A stretch of 64,000 nucleotides of DNA from Rhodobacter sp. Its GTDB lineage: Bacteria; Pseudomonadota; Alphaproteobacteria; Rhodobacterales; Rhodobacteraceae. The position numbers and the translations under genes were made by a program. The DNA lies in assembly GCA_027484985.1 (NCBI GenBank), contig JAIXRW010000025.1, positions 62,001 through 126,000 of the forward strand. The letters are read 5' to 3'. How positions within the stretch are numbered: position 1 is the stretch's first letter; the number at the start of each line of letters is the position of its first letter. The notes under the pieces were generated by a model. That model was not told the DNA's origin. It saw only the letters and a list, made by a program, of their open reading frames with translations, and did not search any database. Positions 8,000 to 17,330 of this stretch are shown here, piece by piece.

Positions 8000-8464
8000 A
8001 TGGGCACGGGCTTTGTGTTTTTGCGGATTGACGGCGCGCCTGCGCCGGTGGGCAACCCCGGTTCGGCGCATTTTGGCCATGTGGGATGGGGGTTCGAACT
8101 GCTGGGCGGGCGCTGCGGGTTCGGTGCGACCGAGAATGGCAGCGGATCGGGTTTCGTGCCGCCGGGGGGCGACAACGGCGCTTGGTCGGACCAAGGCGAT
8201 GCCGCCGCGATGTATGCCGCGATGCGGGCGCGCGGCTATGATCTGGTGAAGGTCGTGCCGGTCGCGCGCCCCAACCCGGTGGCCGCGCTGGAAAAGGGCG
8301 AAGAGATGAAGCGGCTGGGATACCGGTTCATCGGATCGAACTGCGCGGATCACACCTATTGGGTGCTGGAGGCCTATGGCGCGCAGGGTTTGCCGCTGTT
8401 GCAGATGCACCCCGCCCCGAATGACTGGTTTGGCGAGGTGAACGGCGAGGCGCGCAGATTGTAG
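8000..8464 (+). CDS. Probable permuted NlpC/P60-like (papain-fold) cysteine hydrolase
   Basis: 154 residues. His24 and His27 lie in AHFGHVGWGFEL near the N-terminus and Cys115 in GSNCADHTYWVLEAYG near the C-terminus. This His-before-Cys order, with an Asn-Cys helix start, is the pattern of circularly permuted papain-fold enzymes (LRAT, YiiX, PPPDE-like). Such enzymes act as amidases, acyltransferases or peptidases; the substrate is unknown here. No signal peptide is visible. It is the second gene of a pair with the unknown 327-residue protein. The fold call is from motif order only. Confidence 0.55.
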   Translation: MGTGFVFLRIDGAPAPVGNPGSAHFGHVGWGFELLGGRCGFGATENGSGSGFVPPGGDNGAWSDQGDAAAMYAAMRARGYDLVKVVPVARPNPVAALEKGEEMKRLGYRFIGSNCADHTYWVLEAYGAQGLPLLQMHPAPNDWFGEVNGEARRL

Positions 8465-8559
8465 GGGGCGGGTGCTGCCGCAGGTGCAATTACCGGTTTC
8501 GTCCGGAGTTGCGCACCGCTATAGAGCGTGCGGTTTCCCGGACCTGAAAGGACTCTGTC

Positions 8560-9852
8560 ATGGCCAATGTCGTCGTCGTGGGCGCCCAGTGGGGCGACGA
8601 GGGGAAGGGCAAGATCGTTGATTGGCTGTCGGAACGCGCCGATGTGATCGCGCGGTTTCAGGGCGGGCACAATGCGGGCCATACGCTGGTGATCGACGGG
8701 AATGTGTACAAGCTGTCGCTGTTGCCTTCGGGCATCGTGCGGGGCGGCAAGCTGAGCGTGATCGGCAACGGGGTGGTGCTGGACCCGTGGGCGCTGCTGG
8801 CCGAGATTGAAAAGCTGCGCGGGCAGGGGGTGACGGTTGATCCCGACAACCTGATGATCGCGGAAAACACGCCGCTGATCCTGCCTGTGCATGGCGAATT
8901 GGACCGTGCCCGCGAGGGGCAGGTGGGCGTGGCCAAGATCGGCACCACCGGGCGCGGCATCGGGCCGGCCTATGAGGACAAGGTGGGGCGGCGCACGGTG
9001 CGGGTGGCGGATCTTGCCGACGAGGCGACGCTGGATCTGCGGATCGGGCGGCTTTTGGGCCATCACAACGCGCTGCGGGCGGGGCTGGGGCTGGGGCCGG
9101 TCGATCCGGTCGCGCTGAAGGCGCAGTTGATGGAGGTGGCGCCGAAGATTTTGCCCTATGCCAAACCGGTCTGGAAGGTGATGCATGACGCCCGCCGCGC
9201 GGGAAAGCGCATCCTGTTCGAGGGGGCGCAGGGGTCGCTGCTGGATGTGGATTTCGGGACCTATCCCTATGTGACCAGTTCCAACACGCTGGCGGGGATG
9301 GCGGCCACCGGCACGGGGCTGGGGCCGACGGCGGTGGATTTCGTGCTGGGCATCGTGAAGGCCTATACCACCCGTGTGGGCGAGGGGCCGTTCCCGACCG
9401 AATTGTTCGACGCCGATGGCGAGCGGCTGGGGACGCGGGGGCATGAATTCGGCACGGTGACGGGGCGCAAGCGGCGCTGCGGCTGGTTCGACGCGGTGCT
9501 GGTGCGCCAGACCTGCGCGACAAGCGGGGTGTCGGGGATCGCCTTGACCAAGCTGGATGTGCTGGACGGGTTCGAGACGCTGAAAATCTGCGTGGGCTAT
9601 GAACTGGACGGGCAGAAGCTGGATTACCTGCCGACGGCGGCCAATTTGCAGGCGCGGGTCGTGCCGATCTATGAGGAAATGCCCGGTTGGTCGGAATCGA
9701 CCGCAGGGGCGCGGTCTTGGGCCGAATTGCCGGGCGCGGCGATCAAATATGTGCGCCGGATCGAAGAACTGATCCAGTGCCCCGTGGCCATGCTTTCGAC
9801 CAGCCCCGAGCGGGATGACACGATCCTTGTGACCGATCCTTTCGCGGATTGA
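8560..9852 (+). CDS. purA: Adenylosuccinate synthetase
   Basis: 430 residues, full length. The N-terminus [20 protein letters not shown] carries the GTP-binding P-loop and catalytic Asp, followed by [13 protein letters not shown]. Further family motifs are [38 protein letters not shown] and the C-terminal [12 protein letters not shown]. It converts IMP and aspartate to adenylosuccinate in AMP synthesis. A GAAAGGA ribosome-binding site precedes the ATG. A TATAGA hexamer at 8520 could be a -10 element but has no good -35. The DUF2842 gene follows in the same direction. Confidence 0.98.
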   Translation: MANVVVVGAQWGDEGKGKIVDWLSERADVIARFQGGHNAGHTLVIDGNVYKLSLLPSGIVRGGKLSVIGNGVVLDPWALLAEIEKLRGQGVTVDPDNLMIAENTPLILPVHGELDRAREGQVGVAKIGTTGRGIGPAYEDKVGRRTVRVADLADEATLDLRIGRLLGHHNALRAGLGLGPVDPVALKAQLMEVAPKILPYAKPVWKVMHDARRAGKRILFEGAQGSLLDVDFGTYPYVTSSNTLAGMAATGTGLGPTAVDFVLGIVKAYTTRVGEGPFPTELFDADGERLGTRGHEFGTVTGRKRRCGWFDAVLVRQTCATSGVSGIALTKLDVLDGFETLKICVGYELDGQKLDYLPTAANLQARVVPIYEEMPGWSESTAGARSWAELPGAAIKYVRRIEELIQCPVAMLSTSPERDDTILVTDPFAD

Positions 9853-9902
9853 TCGGGGCGCGCGGCGGGCTAGATGGCGGCGGGCAGGAACGGGGGCAGA
9901 TC

Positions 9903-10124
9903 ATGGCTTTGGAATACAAGACACGCAAGCGGCTGGCGCTGTTGATCCTGCTGGTGGGGCTGCCGCTTTACATCGTGGTGGCGCTGACCGTGGTGGGCTG
10001 GTTCGAACGGCCGTCGATGCTGGTTGAGCTGATGGTCTATGTGGGTTTGGGCATCATCTGGGCGCTGCCGTTCCGCTTTGTGTTTCGCGGGATCGGGCAG
10101 CCCGATCCGGACGCGGGCGAGTGA
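9903..10124 (+). CDS. DUF2842 small membrane protein
   Basis: 73 residues from ATG 9903; the longer call from 9849 overlaps purA and adds residues that look non-coding. It opens MALEYKTRKRLALLILLVG and has two transmembrane helices, with the short cytoplasmic end FRFVFRGIGQPDPD. This matches the alphaproteobacterial DUF2842 family, which has no known function. It lies 50 bp after purA and before a strong terminator, so it is probably co-transcribed with purA. Confidence 0.8.
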   Translation: MALEYKTRKRLALLILLVGLPLYIVVALTVVGWFERPSMLVELMVYVGLGIIWALPFRFVFRGIGQPDPDAGE

Positions 10125-10130
10125 ATTGGA

Positions 10131-10159
10131 AAAGGCGGACAGGAAGCCTGTCCGCCTTT
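10131..10159. terminator. Bidirectional intrinsic terminator between purA-DUF2842 and the 10185 gene
   Basis: A 13-bp perfect stem AAAGGCGGACAGG/CCTGTCCGCCTTT with a 3-nt loop AAG. The A run on the left arm and T run on the right allow termination on both strands between two convergent genes. Confidence 0.85.
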
Positions 10160-10184
10160 CCGTTTCGGGCGTGAGTGGCAGCTC

Positions 10185-12359
10185 TCAGCCCGGATGGCGT
10201 GCGGCGCCCGTGTGATAGGGGGAGCGTTCGGTCAGCGTGAACAGGCCGCGCCGCACCTTGGCGATATGGCCGTCGCGCAACAGCGTGCCGAAGATGCGAA
10301 GCCCGTCTTCGCGCAGCGCATCGGTCGGCGGGATGACGATGGCGACATGGCGCATCAGTTGCGGGCGGGTGAAATGGGCGCGGCCCTGATCGCAGGTGAG
10401 CCATGCTGCGGCGGCCTCGATCATGTCGCGCAGGGATGAGGCGCCGAGGCTGTCGGCATAATCGCGAAAGCGCGTATCGGTGAGCGGCAGGTCGGCTTCG
10501 GATTCCGATTCGGGCGGGTCGGCGGCGAGATCGTCGTCATCTGCCAGCGCTTCGGCAAGCGAGCGGTCAATCTCGTCAAGCTCGGATTCTTCGGGGGCGA
10601 AGGCGGGGGTGGACTGCATGGCAAGACCGCCCTGACCGGCGGCGGTGACGCGGCGCGGGCGGAGCGGGGCTGCGGCGGCGCTGGCCGGAATGGGGCCGCC
10701 GAGTGCGGCGGTTTGCGCGGCGGCAGGGGGCGCGGTTGGCGGGGCGGGGCGTGACGGCCGGTCGATGCGCTGTTCCGACACAAGGACAAGGGGCGCGGGG
10801 CGGTCGGCCGGGGGCCGGGCGGCGGCGCCGGGAATGGCGGCGCGCACGACCATGGCAAGATCGTTGCGGTAGCGGGCGATGCGCGAGGGCTGGACGTCGG
10901 GCTTGGCTTCGCCCGCGCGGCGTTCAGCCTCGGTCTGGGCGACGGCGGCCTTGAGATGGGCGATGGCCGATTGGCGGCGCTTGGTTTCTTCGCCTTCCAT
11001 TTCGGAATCGGCCTGCGCCATGAGGCGGCTGACGGCATCTTCGGCCGAGGGATCGTCAACAAAGGGATGGGGCGCGGTGCGAAGCGGGGGCGCGGCGGCG
11101 GGTTCGGGTTGCGCTTCGGTTGCGGCGCCGGCTTCGGGTGCGGCGCCGTCGCTGCGGCGGATGCGGAAAACACGGGCGCGGGCGCGTTGCAGCTTTTCGG
11201 CGGCATCGGGGCGCAGTTCGGCAAGGGGTTCGGGCGGCAGATCGCCCATTTCGCCGAAAATCGTGTCGAGGCCGGAGACGGGGTCATCTTCGGGCGCGGG
11301 CTGGTCGAGCCCTTGGGTCAGGGCTTCGGTCAGGTCATCATCGCCGTCAAAGCCGGTATCGGACGCGGTGTCATCGTCGGAATCGGCCAGGGCGAGGTCG
11401 AGCGGATCGGGCTGGCGCGGTGGGCGCGACGGGGCGGGGGCTGCGGCGGGCAGGTCGGATTCGGCCAGTGCGGCGCGCAGGGTATCGGAGAATTGACCGG
11501 ATTCGGGCCGCGCTGCGGGGGCCGGACCCGGCAGGTCGTCGGCCAGCGCGGCGGGGGCGGGGTCGTCAAGCGGGTCGGCCAGCGCGGGGGCGGTGGTGAG
11601 CGGATCGGGCCAGTGGTCGGCCGCGAGGTCGTCAAGCGGGTCGGCCAAGGCGGGGGTGGCGGGCTGGTCAAGAGGGGCGGCCAGCGTATCGGCCAGCGCG
11701 GCCGGAATGGCGGCTGCTGCGGCATCTGCCGTGGCGGGCCGGTCATGGGGTTCGGCATCTTGCGGCAGGGGGGGCGCGATGTCGGTCGCAGGCGGGGCTG
11801 CGGTTTCCGGCGCGGGTGTCGCGGCGGGGGCGGGCGCAACGGGGGCTGCGGGGGCTGCGGCGCGCGGATCGGGCAGATCCTCGACATACCCGTCAAGCGG
11901 CAGGGTGACGGTGGGGGCGGTGTCGCTGCGGGTGGCGGCGGGCGCGGGTTGCGACTGGGCCGCAACTTCGGACCGGATGCGCAGAAGGCGTTCGGCAATG
12001 GTTTCGGCCGGATCGGCGGCAGCAGAGGCGACGGGGGCCAAAGCGGGGGCCATGGCGGGCGCAACGGCCGGGGCCACGGCAACCGGACCTTCGGGCGTGG
12101 CCACATCGGTGGCGCGCAGGTGGATGCCGTTGTCCTGCACCTTGGCATCGACGCGGCGCTGCACCTCGCGCTCGGCGATGCGGTGGAGCATGGCGGCATC
12201 GGGGGTGGGCGGTTCGGCGCCGAAGTAGCGGTCATCCGCGGCAAGGTCGCGGAAATATTCGGCAATGGCGCGCATGGTGTTGAAAGGGTCGTCAAACCCT
12301 TCCAGCGTACAAGAGAAGGTCCCGTAGGAGACCGTCAGGATCTTACTCGCACCGGTCAT
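10185..12359 (-). CDS. Large disordered conserved protein (Ala/Pro/Asp-rich), function unknown
   Basis: About 724 residues from ATG 12359; the track start at 12389 adds ten residues. The N-terminus (ILTVSYGTFSCTLEGFDDPF, then AEYFRDLAADDRYFGAEPPT) and the C-terminus (RFRDYADSLGASSLRDMIEA, then FTRPQLMRHVAIVIPPTDAL) look like short folded segments. Between them lie about 450 residues of Ala/Pro/Asp-rich, low-complexity, probably disordered sequence. I recall homologues in Rhodobacteraceae labelled as chemotaxis protein CheA, but no CheA H-box, dimerisation or ATPase motif is present, so that label should not be used. It is divergent from thiN. No membrane segment or signal peptide. Confidence 0.75.
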   Translation of the reverse strand: MTGASKILTVSYGTFSCTLEGFDDPFNTMRAIAEYFRDLAADDRYFGAEPPTPDAAMLHRIAEREVQRRVDAKVQDNGIHLRATDVATPEGPVAVAPAVAPAMAPALAPVASAAADPAETIAERLLRIRSEVAAQSQPAPAATRSDTAPTVTLPLDGYVEDLPDPRAAAPAAPVAPAPAATPAPETAAPPATDIAPPLPQDAEPHDRPATADAAAAAIPAALADTLAAPLDQPATPALADPLDDLAADHWPDPLTTAPALADPLDDPAPAALADDLPGPAPAARPESGQFSDTLRAALAESDLPAAAPAPSRPPRQPDPLDLALADSDDDTASDTGFDGDDDLTEALTQGLDQPAPEDDPVSGLDTIFGEMGDLPPEPLAELRPDAAEKLQRARARVFRIRRSDGAAPEAGAATEAQPEPAAAPPLRTAPHPFVDDPSAEDAVSRLMAQADSEMEGEETKRRQSAIAHLKAAVAQTEAERRAGEAKPDVQPSRIARYRNDLAMVVRAAIPGAAARPPADRPAPLVLVSEQRIDRPSRPAPPTAPPAAAQTAALGGPIPASAAAAPLRPRRVTAAGQGGLAMQSTPAFAPEESELDEIDRSLAEALADDDDLAADPPESESEADLPLTDTRFRDYADSLGASSLRDMIEAAAAWLTCDQGRAHFTRPQLMRHVAIVIPPTDALREDGLRIFGTLLRDGHIAKVRRGLFTLTERSPYHTGAARHPG

Positions 12360-12498
12360 CGGATGCTTGCCTTTTGCCAAAGTCCGCACTCTGTATCGTC
12401 GGGGGGTCGTTCCTTTTCATGGACAGACTGGGGTGATTTGAAGGATTGATTATGGCCCTGCCTGCCGGACCCTGCCGCAATTGGACATCAGTATCGAC

Positions 12499-13182
12499 AT
12501 GAATCGCCCCCTTGTCCAATCCCCTGACGGTGTGACTTTGGTCGGTGGAGGGCCGGTTTCAAGGGCGGAACTGGCGCTGTGCCTGCGATATGCGCCTAAG
12601 ATTTTAGCGGCCGATGGCGGGGCAGACCGTGTGCTGGCGGCAGGGCATTGCCCCGAGGCGGTGGTGGGCGATTTCGATTCGATCAGTGCGGCGGCGCGGG
12701 CGGCTATTCCGGTCGGGCGGCAATTCGTGATCGCCGAGCAGGCGACGACCGATTTCGACAAGGCGCTGCGGTCGGTTGAGGCGCCTTTCGTGCTGGCGGC
12801 GGGGTTCACGGGGGCGCGGGTCGATCACGGTCTGGCGGTGCTGAATGCGCTGGTGCGGCATGCCGACCGGTGCTGTGTGCTGGTGGGGGCGCGGGATGTG
12901 GTGTTCCACGCGCCCGCGCGGCTGGACCTTTCGTTGCGGGCGGGGGACCGGCTGTCGCTGTTTCCGATGGCGCCGGTGACGGGGCAAAGCGAGGGGCTGG
13001 AATGGCCGATCGGCGGCATCGGCTTTGCGCCGGACGGGATGATCGGCACCTCGAACCGCGTGGTGGCAGGGCGGGTGGTGCTGGCGATGGACGGGCCGGG
13101 GATGCTGGTGATCCTGCCGCGCGGGCGGCTGGCGGCGGCGATCAGGGCACTTCGACCGGAATGGCGGGGGCCTGCCGGTTGA
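12499..13182 (+). CDS. thiN: Thiamine diphosphokinase
   Basis: 227 residues from ATG 12499; the track starts at a TTG six codons earlier. The catalytic-domain motifs are in order: ILAADGGADRVL, VVGDFDSI, TTDFDKALR and GARVDHGLAVLNAL, followed by a beta-rich thiamine-binding C-terminus (IGTSNRVVAGRVVL). The enzyme makes thiamine diphosphate from thiamine and ATP. The 3' end overlaps the convergent transporter gene by 41 bp. It is divergent from the large disordered-protein gene. Confidence 0.9.
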   Translation: MNRPLVQSPDGVTLVGGGPVSRAELALCLRYAPKILAADGGADRVLAAGHCPEAVVGDFDSISAAARAAIPVGRQFVIAEQATTDFDKALRSVEAPFVLAAGFTGARVDHGLAVLNALVRHADRCCVLVGARDVVFHAPARLDLSLRAGDRLSLFPMAPVTGQSEGLEWPIGGIGFAPDGMIGTSNRVVAGRVVLAMDGPGMLVILPRGRLAAAIRALRPEWRGPAG

Positions 13183-14098
13183 TCCGGGCCCTGAGCCTTT
13201 CGCGGTAGATGATGTAAAGCCCCGACCCCGATATGGTGGCGATGCCCGCCCAGGTAAGCAGGTTCGGAAAATCGCCGAACACCAGATAGCCCAGGGCGAC
13301 GGCGGCGATGATCTCGGAATAATGCAGCGGGGCGAGCGTGGCCGAGGGGGCGAATTTCAGCGCATAGGTCATGCACATATGCGACAGGCAGGCCCAGAAG
13401 CCCACGCCGAACAGCCACAGCCAGTTCAGCCCCGAGGGCAGGACGGGATCAAGCGCCGCCAGCCCCGATCCGTCGAAGGCCAGCATCAGCGGCAGGCATA
13501 TGGCCATGCCGGCAAGCGAGGTGTGCAGCTGCATGGTCACGGGATGGATCAGCGGGGCCATGGCGCGGGTGACCAGCATGTAGAAGGCAAAGAAGAAGGC
13601 CGTGCCCAGCGGCCACAGCGCCACGGGGCCAAAGGCGGCAAGCGAGGGCTGGATCACCATCAGCGCGCCCAGAAAGCCCACCGCGCAAGCGGCGATGCGG
13701 CGGGGGCCAACCTCGTCCCCGAAGATCAGGCTGCCGAGGATGAGCAGCACGAAGGGTTCGACAAAGGCGATGGCAAGGGCATCGGCCACCGGCATGACGG
13801 CAATGCCCGAGACGAAGGAAAAGGTGGACAGGATCAGGAACACCGCCCTGAGCAGCAGCAGACCCGCCACATGGCGCGACACACGCCACGGCAGGCCCAT
13901 GATCCACAGCACCGGCAGCATCAGCGCGCCCTGCACCACGAAGCGGGCCGTGGTGATCTGGCCCACCGGAATGCCGCCCTGCGCGGCCAGTTTCGAGGCC
14001 ACATCCAGCAACGGGGCCAGCACGCAAAAGGCGAGCATGAGGGTGACACCGGGAAGGATGCGGTCACTGCTGCGGGCGGGGGCGGAAAGCGCTGTCAT
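13142..14098 (-). CDS. EamA/DMT-superfamily transporter
   Basis: 318 residues from ATG 14098; the track uses a TTG two codons upstream. About ten hydrophobic helices in two halves, each an EamA repeat, with typical segments such as FVEPFVLLILGSLIFGDEVG and PLHYSEIIAAVALGYLVFGD. DMT permeases export metabolites such as amino acids or nucleosides; the substrate cannot be read from sequence. The 3' end runs 41 bp into the convergent thiN gene. Confidence 0.88.
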   Translation of the reverse strand: MTALSAPARSSDRILPGVTLMLAFCVLAPLLDVASKLAAQGGIPVGQITTARFVVQGALMLPVLWIMGLPWRVSRHVAGLLLLRAVFLILSTFSFVSGIAVMPVADALAIAFVEPFVLLILGSLIFGDEVGPRRIAACAVGFLGALMVIQPSLAAFGPVALWPLGTAFFFAFYMLVTRAMAPLIHPVTMQLHTSLAGMAICLPLMLAFDGSGLAALDPVLPSGLNWLWLFGVGFWACLSHMCMTYALKFAPSATLAPLHYSEIIAAVALGYLVFGDFPNLLTWAGIATISGSGLYIIYRERLRARINRQAPAIPVEVP

Positions 14099-14232
14099 GC
14101 CCAAGGGCTATCGGGGCGGCGCGGCGGCGTCCATTCCGAAAACGACAGGCAAAGGCGGGCTTTCCGCAGCGGGCGCTTTTCAAGCGGGCAAGGGGCCCCT
14201 AGATTTGGGCTGTGCAAGTGAAAGGGTCTGGC

Positions 14233-14862
14233 GTGCTGGTGATCGAGGCGTCGCGTCTGGTGTTTCTGGCCAATCCGAAAACGGCGACGCAATCGGTGCG
14301 GGCAATGCTGCGCAAACATGCGATGGCGGGGCCGTGGCAAGAGGATGGCGCAACCCGCCATGCCGGGATCGGCCCGTTCAACCGCAAGTGGCGCGCCGTG
14401 GTCGAGGACCGCGTGGGCGGGCGGGTCGAGGTGTTTGCCGTGGTGCGCGACCCGCTTGCGCGGCTGGACAGCTGGTATCGCTATCGCCAGAAGAACCCTG
14501 CGGGCGACAGCAAAAGCACCCAGGGGCTGGATTTCGCGGCCTTCGTCGCGGCGGTGCTGCGCGACGATCCGCCCGATTACGCCCGTGTGGGCGCGCAGGA
14601 CCGCTTTACCGGCTGGACCGGTGCGCGGGCGGGGATCGATGTGCTGTTCGACTATGCGCGGCTGGACCTGATGCGCGATTTTCTGGCCGACCGGCTGGGC
14701 CAGCGATTGTTCCTGCCGGTCAAGAATGTCTCGTCGGTGCCGGCATCGGGGGTGCCGGTCTTGCCGGATGAGCTGATGGCGGACCTGCGCGAAAAGCTGG
14801 CAGGCGATTTCGCGCTGCATCGGGCGGTGGCGGAAACCGGCGTGCTTTTCGCCGACGACTGA
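14233..14862 (+). CDS. Sulfotransferase-family protein
   Basis: 209 residues from GTG 14233, chosen because AAAGGG lies 6 nt upstream; an earlier GTG at 14212 has no good site. The N-terminus RLVFLANPKTATQSVRAML contains the PAPS 5'-phosphosulfate loop (PKTATQS), and VFAVVRDPLARLDSWYRYR is the 3'-phosphate-binding segment of sulfotransferases. The acceptor is unknown; relatives act on sugars, lipids or polysaccharides. I recall some homologues misnamed gamma-glutamyl kinase; nothing here supports that. It is a single gene between the divergent transporter and the convergent sdaA. Confidence 0.75.
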   Translation: MLVIEASRLVFLANPKTATQSVRAMLRKHAMAGPWQEDGATRHAGIGPFNRKWRAVVEDRVGGRVEVFAVVRDPLARLDSWYRYRQKNPAGDSKSTQGLDFAAFVAAVLRDDPPDYARVGAQDRFTGWTGARAGIDVLFDYARLDLMRDFLADRLGQRLFLPVKNVSSVPASGVPVLPDELMADLREKLAGDFALHRAVAETGVLFADD

Positions 14863-14876
14863 CCCGCCTTCCCCTG

Positions 14877-14922
14877 TTCATCCTTGTCCAAATACTCCGG
14901 GGTCCGGGGCAGGGCCCCGGGG
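14877..14922 (-). repeat. Dispersed gene-end element, AGTATTTGG type, with GC hairpin
   Basis: TTCATCCTTGTCCAAATACTCC is the reverse orientation of the AGTATTTGGGCAAAGGTGAAG family seen at about eleven sites in this window. It is followed by a C/G-only hairpin (CCGGGGC/GCCCCGG). It fills the gap between the convergent sulfotransferase-like and sdaA genes. Confidence 0.7.
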
Positions 14923-14941
14923 GGCTGCGTCTGACCCGCCG

Positions 14942-16321
14942 TCAGCAGTTGGGCACGTTCACCGCCAGCCCGCCAAGCGAGGTTTCCTTGTATTTTTCAT
15001 GCATGTCGCGGCCGGTCTGGCGCATGGTCTCGATGCAGACATCCAATGACACAAGGTGGATGCCATCACCGCGCAGGGCAAGGGATGCCGCCGAGACGGC
15101 CTTGATGGCACCAAGGCCGTTCCTTTCGATGCAGGGCACCTGAACAAGGCCCTTGACGGGGTCGCAGGTCATGCCGAGGTGATGTTCCAGGGCGATTTCG
15201 GCGGCGTTTTCCACCTGTTCGGGCGTGCCGCCGAGCACGGCGGCAAGGCCTGCGGCGGCCATGGCGGCGGCGCTGCCCACCTCGGCCTGACAGCCACATT
15301 CCGCGCCCGAGATGCTCGCATTGTGTTTCACCAGCCCGCCGATGGCGGCGGCGGTCAGCATGAATTCGCCCACGCGGCTGGCCGAGGCGCCGGGGACATG
15401 GTCAAGCCAGTAGCGGATAACGGCGGGCACCACCCCTGCCGCGCCGTTGGTGGGGGCGGTGACGACCTGCCCGCCTGCGGCGTTTTCCTCGTTCACGGCC
15501 ATGGCGTAAAGCGACATCCAGTCGTTGATCGTATGCGGCGCGGTCATGTTCAGCCCGCGTTCGGCGATCAGCGCGTCATGGATGCCCTTGGCGCGGCGGC
15601 GCACTTTCAGCCCGCCGGGAAGGATGCCGGTTCCGGCCATGCCGCGGGTGATGCAGTCGTTCATCACCTGCCATATCCGGTCGATCCCGCGGTCGAGGTC
15701 GGCGGCGCTGCGGAATTTCAACTCGTTTGCGCGTTTCATCTGGGCGATGGTCAGGCCCGACGCCTTGGCCATGGCAAGCATTTCATCGGCTTTTTCAAAG
15801 GGATAGGGCACATCGGCGCGGGCCTTGGCCTTTTTGCTGCCAGCTTCGGCCAGTTCGGCTTCGGTCAGCACGAAGCCGCCGCCGATGGAGTAATAGGTTT
15901 CCTGCAAGATCACATCGCCCTGCGCGTCGGTGGCTTTCAGGATCATGCCATTGGCATGGCCTGCAAGGGCGGGGCCGTAATCGAACAGCAGGTCGGCCGA
16001 GGGGTCGAAGCGCAGTTCGGGCAGACCCGGGGGGGTGATGGTCTTTGTGGCGCGGATGGCGGCAAGGGTGGTTTCGGCCTTTTCGGCATCATAGGTGGCG
16101 GGTTCGAACCCCGCGAGGCCAAGGATGGTGGCACGGTCGGTCGCATGGCCCACGCCGGTAAAGGCAAGCGAGCCGTGCAGCGAGGCGCGCAGCCCGTGGA
16201 AATGGAAGGGCGAGGCGCGCATGAGGTCAAGGAAGCGGGCCGCCGCGACCATGGGGCCCATGGTGTGGCTGGACGAGGGGCCGACGCCCACCTTGAACAT
16301 GTCAAAGACCGAAAGGAACAT
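14942..16321 (-). CDS. sdaA: L-serine ammonia-lyase (iron-sulfur, single chain)
   Basis: 459 residues from ATG 16321, with GGGGGAG just upstream; the ORF track adds 38 non-conserved residues. The N-terminus [20 protein letters not shown] is the SdaA beta-domain signature. The alpha domain carries the Cys residues that hold the [4Fe-4S] cluster ([39 protein letters not shown]). It deaminates L-serine to pyruvate and ammonia. It is transcribed divergently from the EF-hand gene. Confidence 0.96.
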   Translation of the reverse strand: MFLSVFDMFKVGVGPSSSHTMGPMVAAARFLDLMRASPFHFHGLRASLHGSLAFTGVGHATDRATILGLAGFEPATYDAEKAETTLAAIRATKTITPPGLPELRFDPSADLLFDYGPALAGHANGMILKATDAQGDVILQETYYSIGGGFVLTEAELAEAGSKKAKARADVPYPFEKADEMLAMAKASGLTIAQMKRANELKFRSAADLDRGIDRIWQVMNDCITRGMAGTGILPGGLKVRRRAKGIHDALIAERGLNMTAPHTINDWMSLYAMAVNEENAAGGQVVTAPTNGAAGVVPAVIRYWLDHVPGASASRVGEFMLTAAAIGGLVKHNASISGAECGCQAEVGSAAAMAAAGLAAVLGGTPEQVENAAEIALEHHLGMTCDPVKGLVQVPCIERNGLGAIKAVSAASLALRGDGIHLVSLDVCIETMRQTGRDMHEKYKETSLGGLAVNVPNC

Positions 16322-16494
16322 GGACCACTCCCCCAAACCGCCCCAGCGTGCGTTGGTGACAAGGTGGCGATGTGCCGCGGCAGGACAAGGGCGAAAAGCG
16401 ACGCGATCGGTGCGGAATATGTCACGGGGGCGCATTTACCGGCCGTTAACCCTGATCATGGCAGGCTGGGGCGCGGATTTTCGGAGGATGCGGG

Positions 16495-17079
16495 ATGGTG
16501 TGTCGGGGTTTGATGGCCGTGATGGTGGCGGCGGGGCTGGCGGGCGTGGCACTGGCGCCCGCGCGGGCCGAGGACGGGGCGGCGGCGGACGGGGCGGCGG
16601 CAGCGGCGCTGGCCGGCCTGCCCGAGGCGCAGGCCAAGCGGTTGCGCGCCGATCCCGACCGGTTCGCCGAGGCGGGGTTGCGGCTGGTCTATGGCCACGG
16701 TCAGGACGGGGCGGTCACGCGCGCGGCGGTAGAGGCGGCGGGACGGATCGAGATGGCCGAGCGGCGGGTGCGGGCCTTGCGGCCGTTTCTGGAAAGCGAT
16801 CTCGACAATGACGGGGCGGTGACGATGGCCGAGGCGGAAACGCGGGGCGCGACGCTGTCGGCCGAGGCGCGGGCGCGGCTGATGCTGGCCTTTGCCGAGG
16901 CCGATGCCGATGCCGACGGGGCGGTGACGGCTGCCGAATTGCGCGCCATGGCCGAGCGGCAGGCCGCGCTGCGCGGCAGGCCGGGGCCGGAGGTGCTGTT
17001 CGCCTTTGACACCGATGCGGACGGGCGGCTGACGCTGGCCGAGATCGAGGCGGCGCGGGCGGCCTTGGCCGGTCCGTGA
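16495..17079 (+). CDS. Exported EF-hand calcium-binding protein
   Basis: 194 residues. An N-terminal signal peptide ends at about APARAED. At least three EF-hand loops are visible: DLDNDGAVTMAE, DADADGAVTAAE and DTDADGRLTLAE, with acidic residues at positions 1, 3, 5 and 12. This points to a periplasmic or secreted Ca2+-binding protein (calmodulin-like). An Ala/Gly-rich region precedes the first loop. The ATG at 16495 gives the signal peptide directly. No enzymatic domain is visible. Confidence 0.82.
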   Translation: MVCRGLMAVMVAAGLAGVALAPARAEDGAAADGAAAAALAGLPEAQAKRLRADPDRFAEAGLRLVYGHGQDGAVTRAAVEAAGRIEMAERRVRALRPFLESDLDNDGAVTMAEAETRGATLSAEARARLMLAFAEADADADGAVTAAELRAMAERQAALRGRPGPEVLFAFDTDADGRLTLAEIEAARAALAGP

Positions 17080-17134
17080 CGGCCTTTGGGCATGGAAAAC
17101 CGGTTGCCGTTGGGCCGCAGGCGGGCGTGCGGTT

Positions 17135-17160
17135 GAGTATTTGGGCAAGGGTGAAGGGGG
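17135..17160 (+). repeat. Dispersed gene-end element, AGTATTTGG type
   Basis: GAGTATTTGGGCAAGGGTGAAGGGGG, one mismatch from the consensus seen at other gene ends. It sits in the 251-bp gap between the EF-hand gene and rpiA. Apart from this and the rpiA promoter I see nothing else in that gap. Confidence 0.7.
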
Positions 17161-17275
17161 GGCTTTTCGGGTTTGGACGGGTTTTAGGTTGGATTTGTGG
17201 CGCGGGGTTGGCCGGGGGTGGTGAAAGGGCTGGGCGGGGTGGGCTGACAGGCGGGCGGTCGGGGGCAATTCCTGC

Positions 17276-17304
17276 TTACACCCTGCTGCGGCTTTGCCTA
17301 TAAG
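17276..17304 (+). promoter_or_regulatory. Candidate sigma-70 promoter of rpiA-gor
   Basis: TTACAC, a 17-nt spacer, and TATAAG. The predicted start at about 17311 would give a 20-nt leader containing AAGGAG, 5 nt before the rpiA ATG. One of the best housekeeping-type promoters visible in the window. Confidence 0.6.
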
Positions 17305-17330
17305 GGGGCAGCACCGATGAAGGAGCCGCC

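Noticed and set aside
10956-12449. 497-codon Gly/Arg-rich ORF
   Set aside because: Antisense to the Ala/Pro-rich coding region at 10185-12359; low-complexity complement.
16095-16125. GGTTCGAACCCC-like sequence resembling a tRNA T-arm
   Set aside because: It lies inside sdaA (in [11 protein letters not shown]); no acceptor, D or anticodon arm can be built around it.
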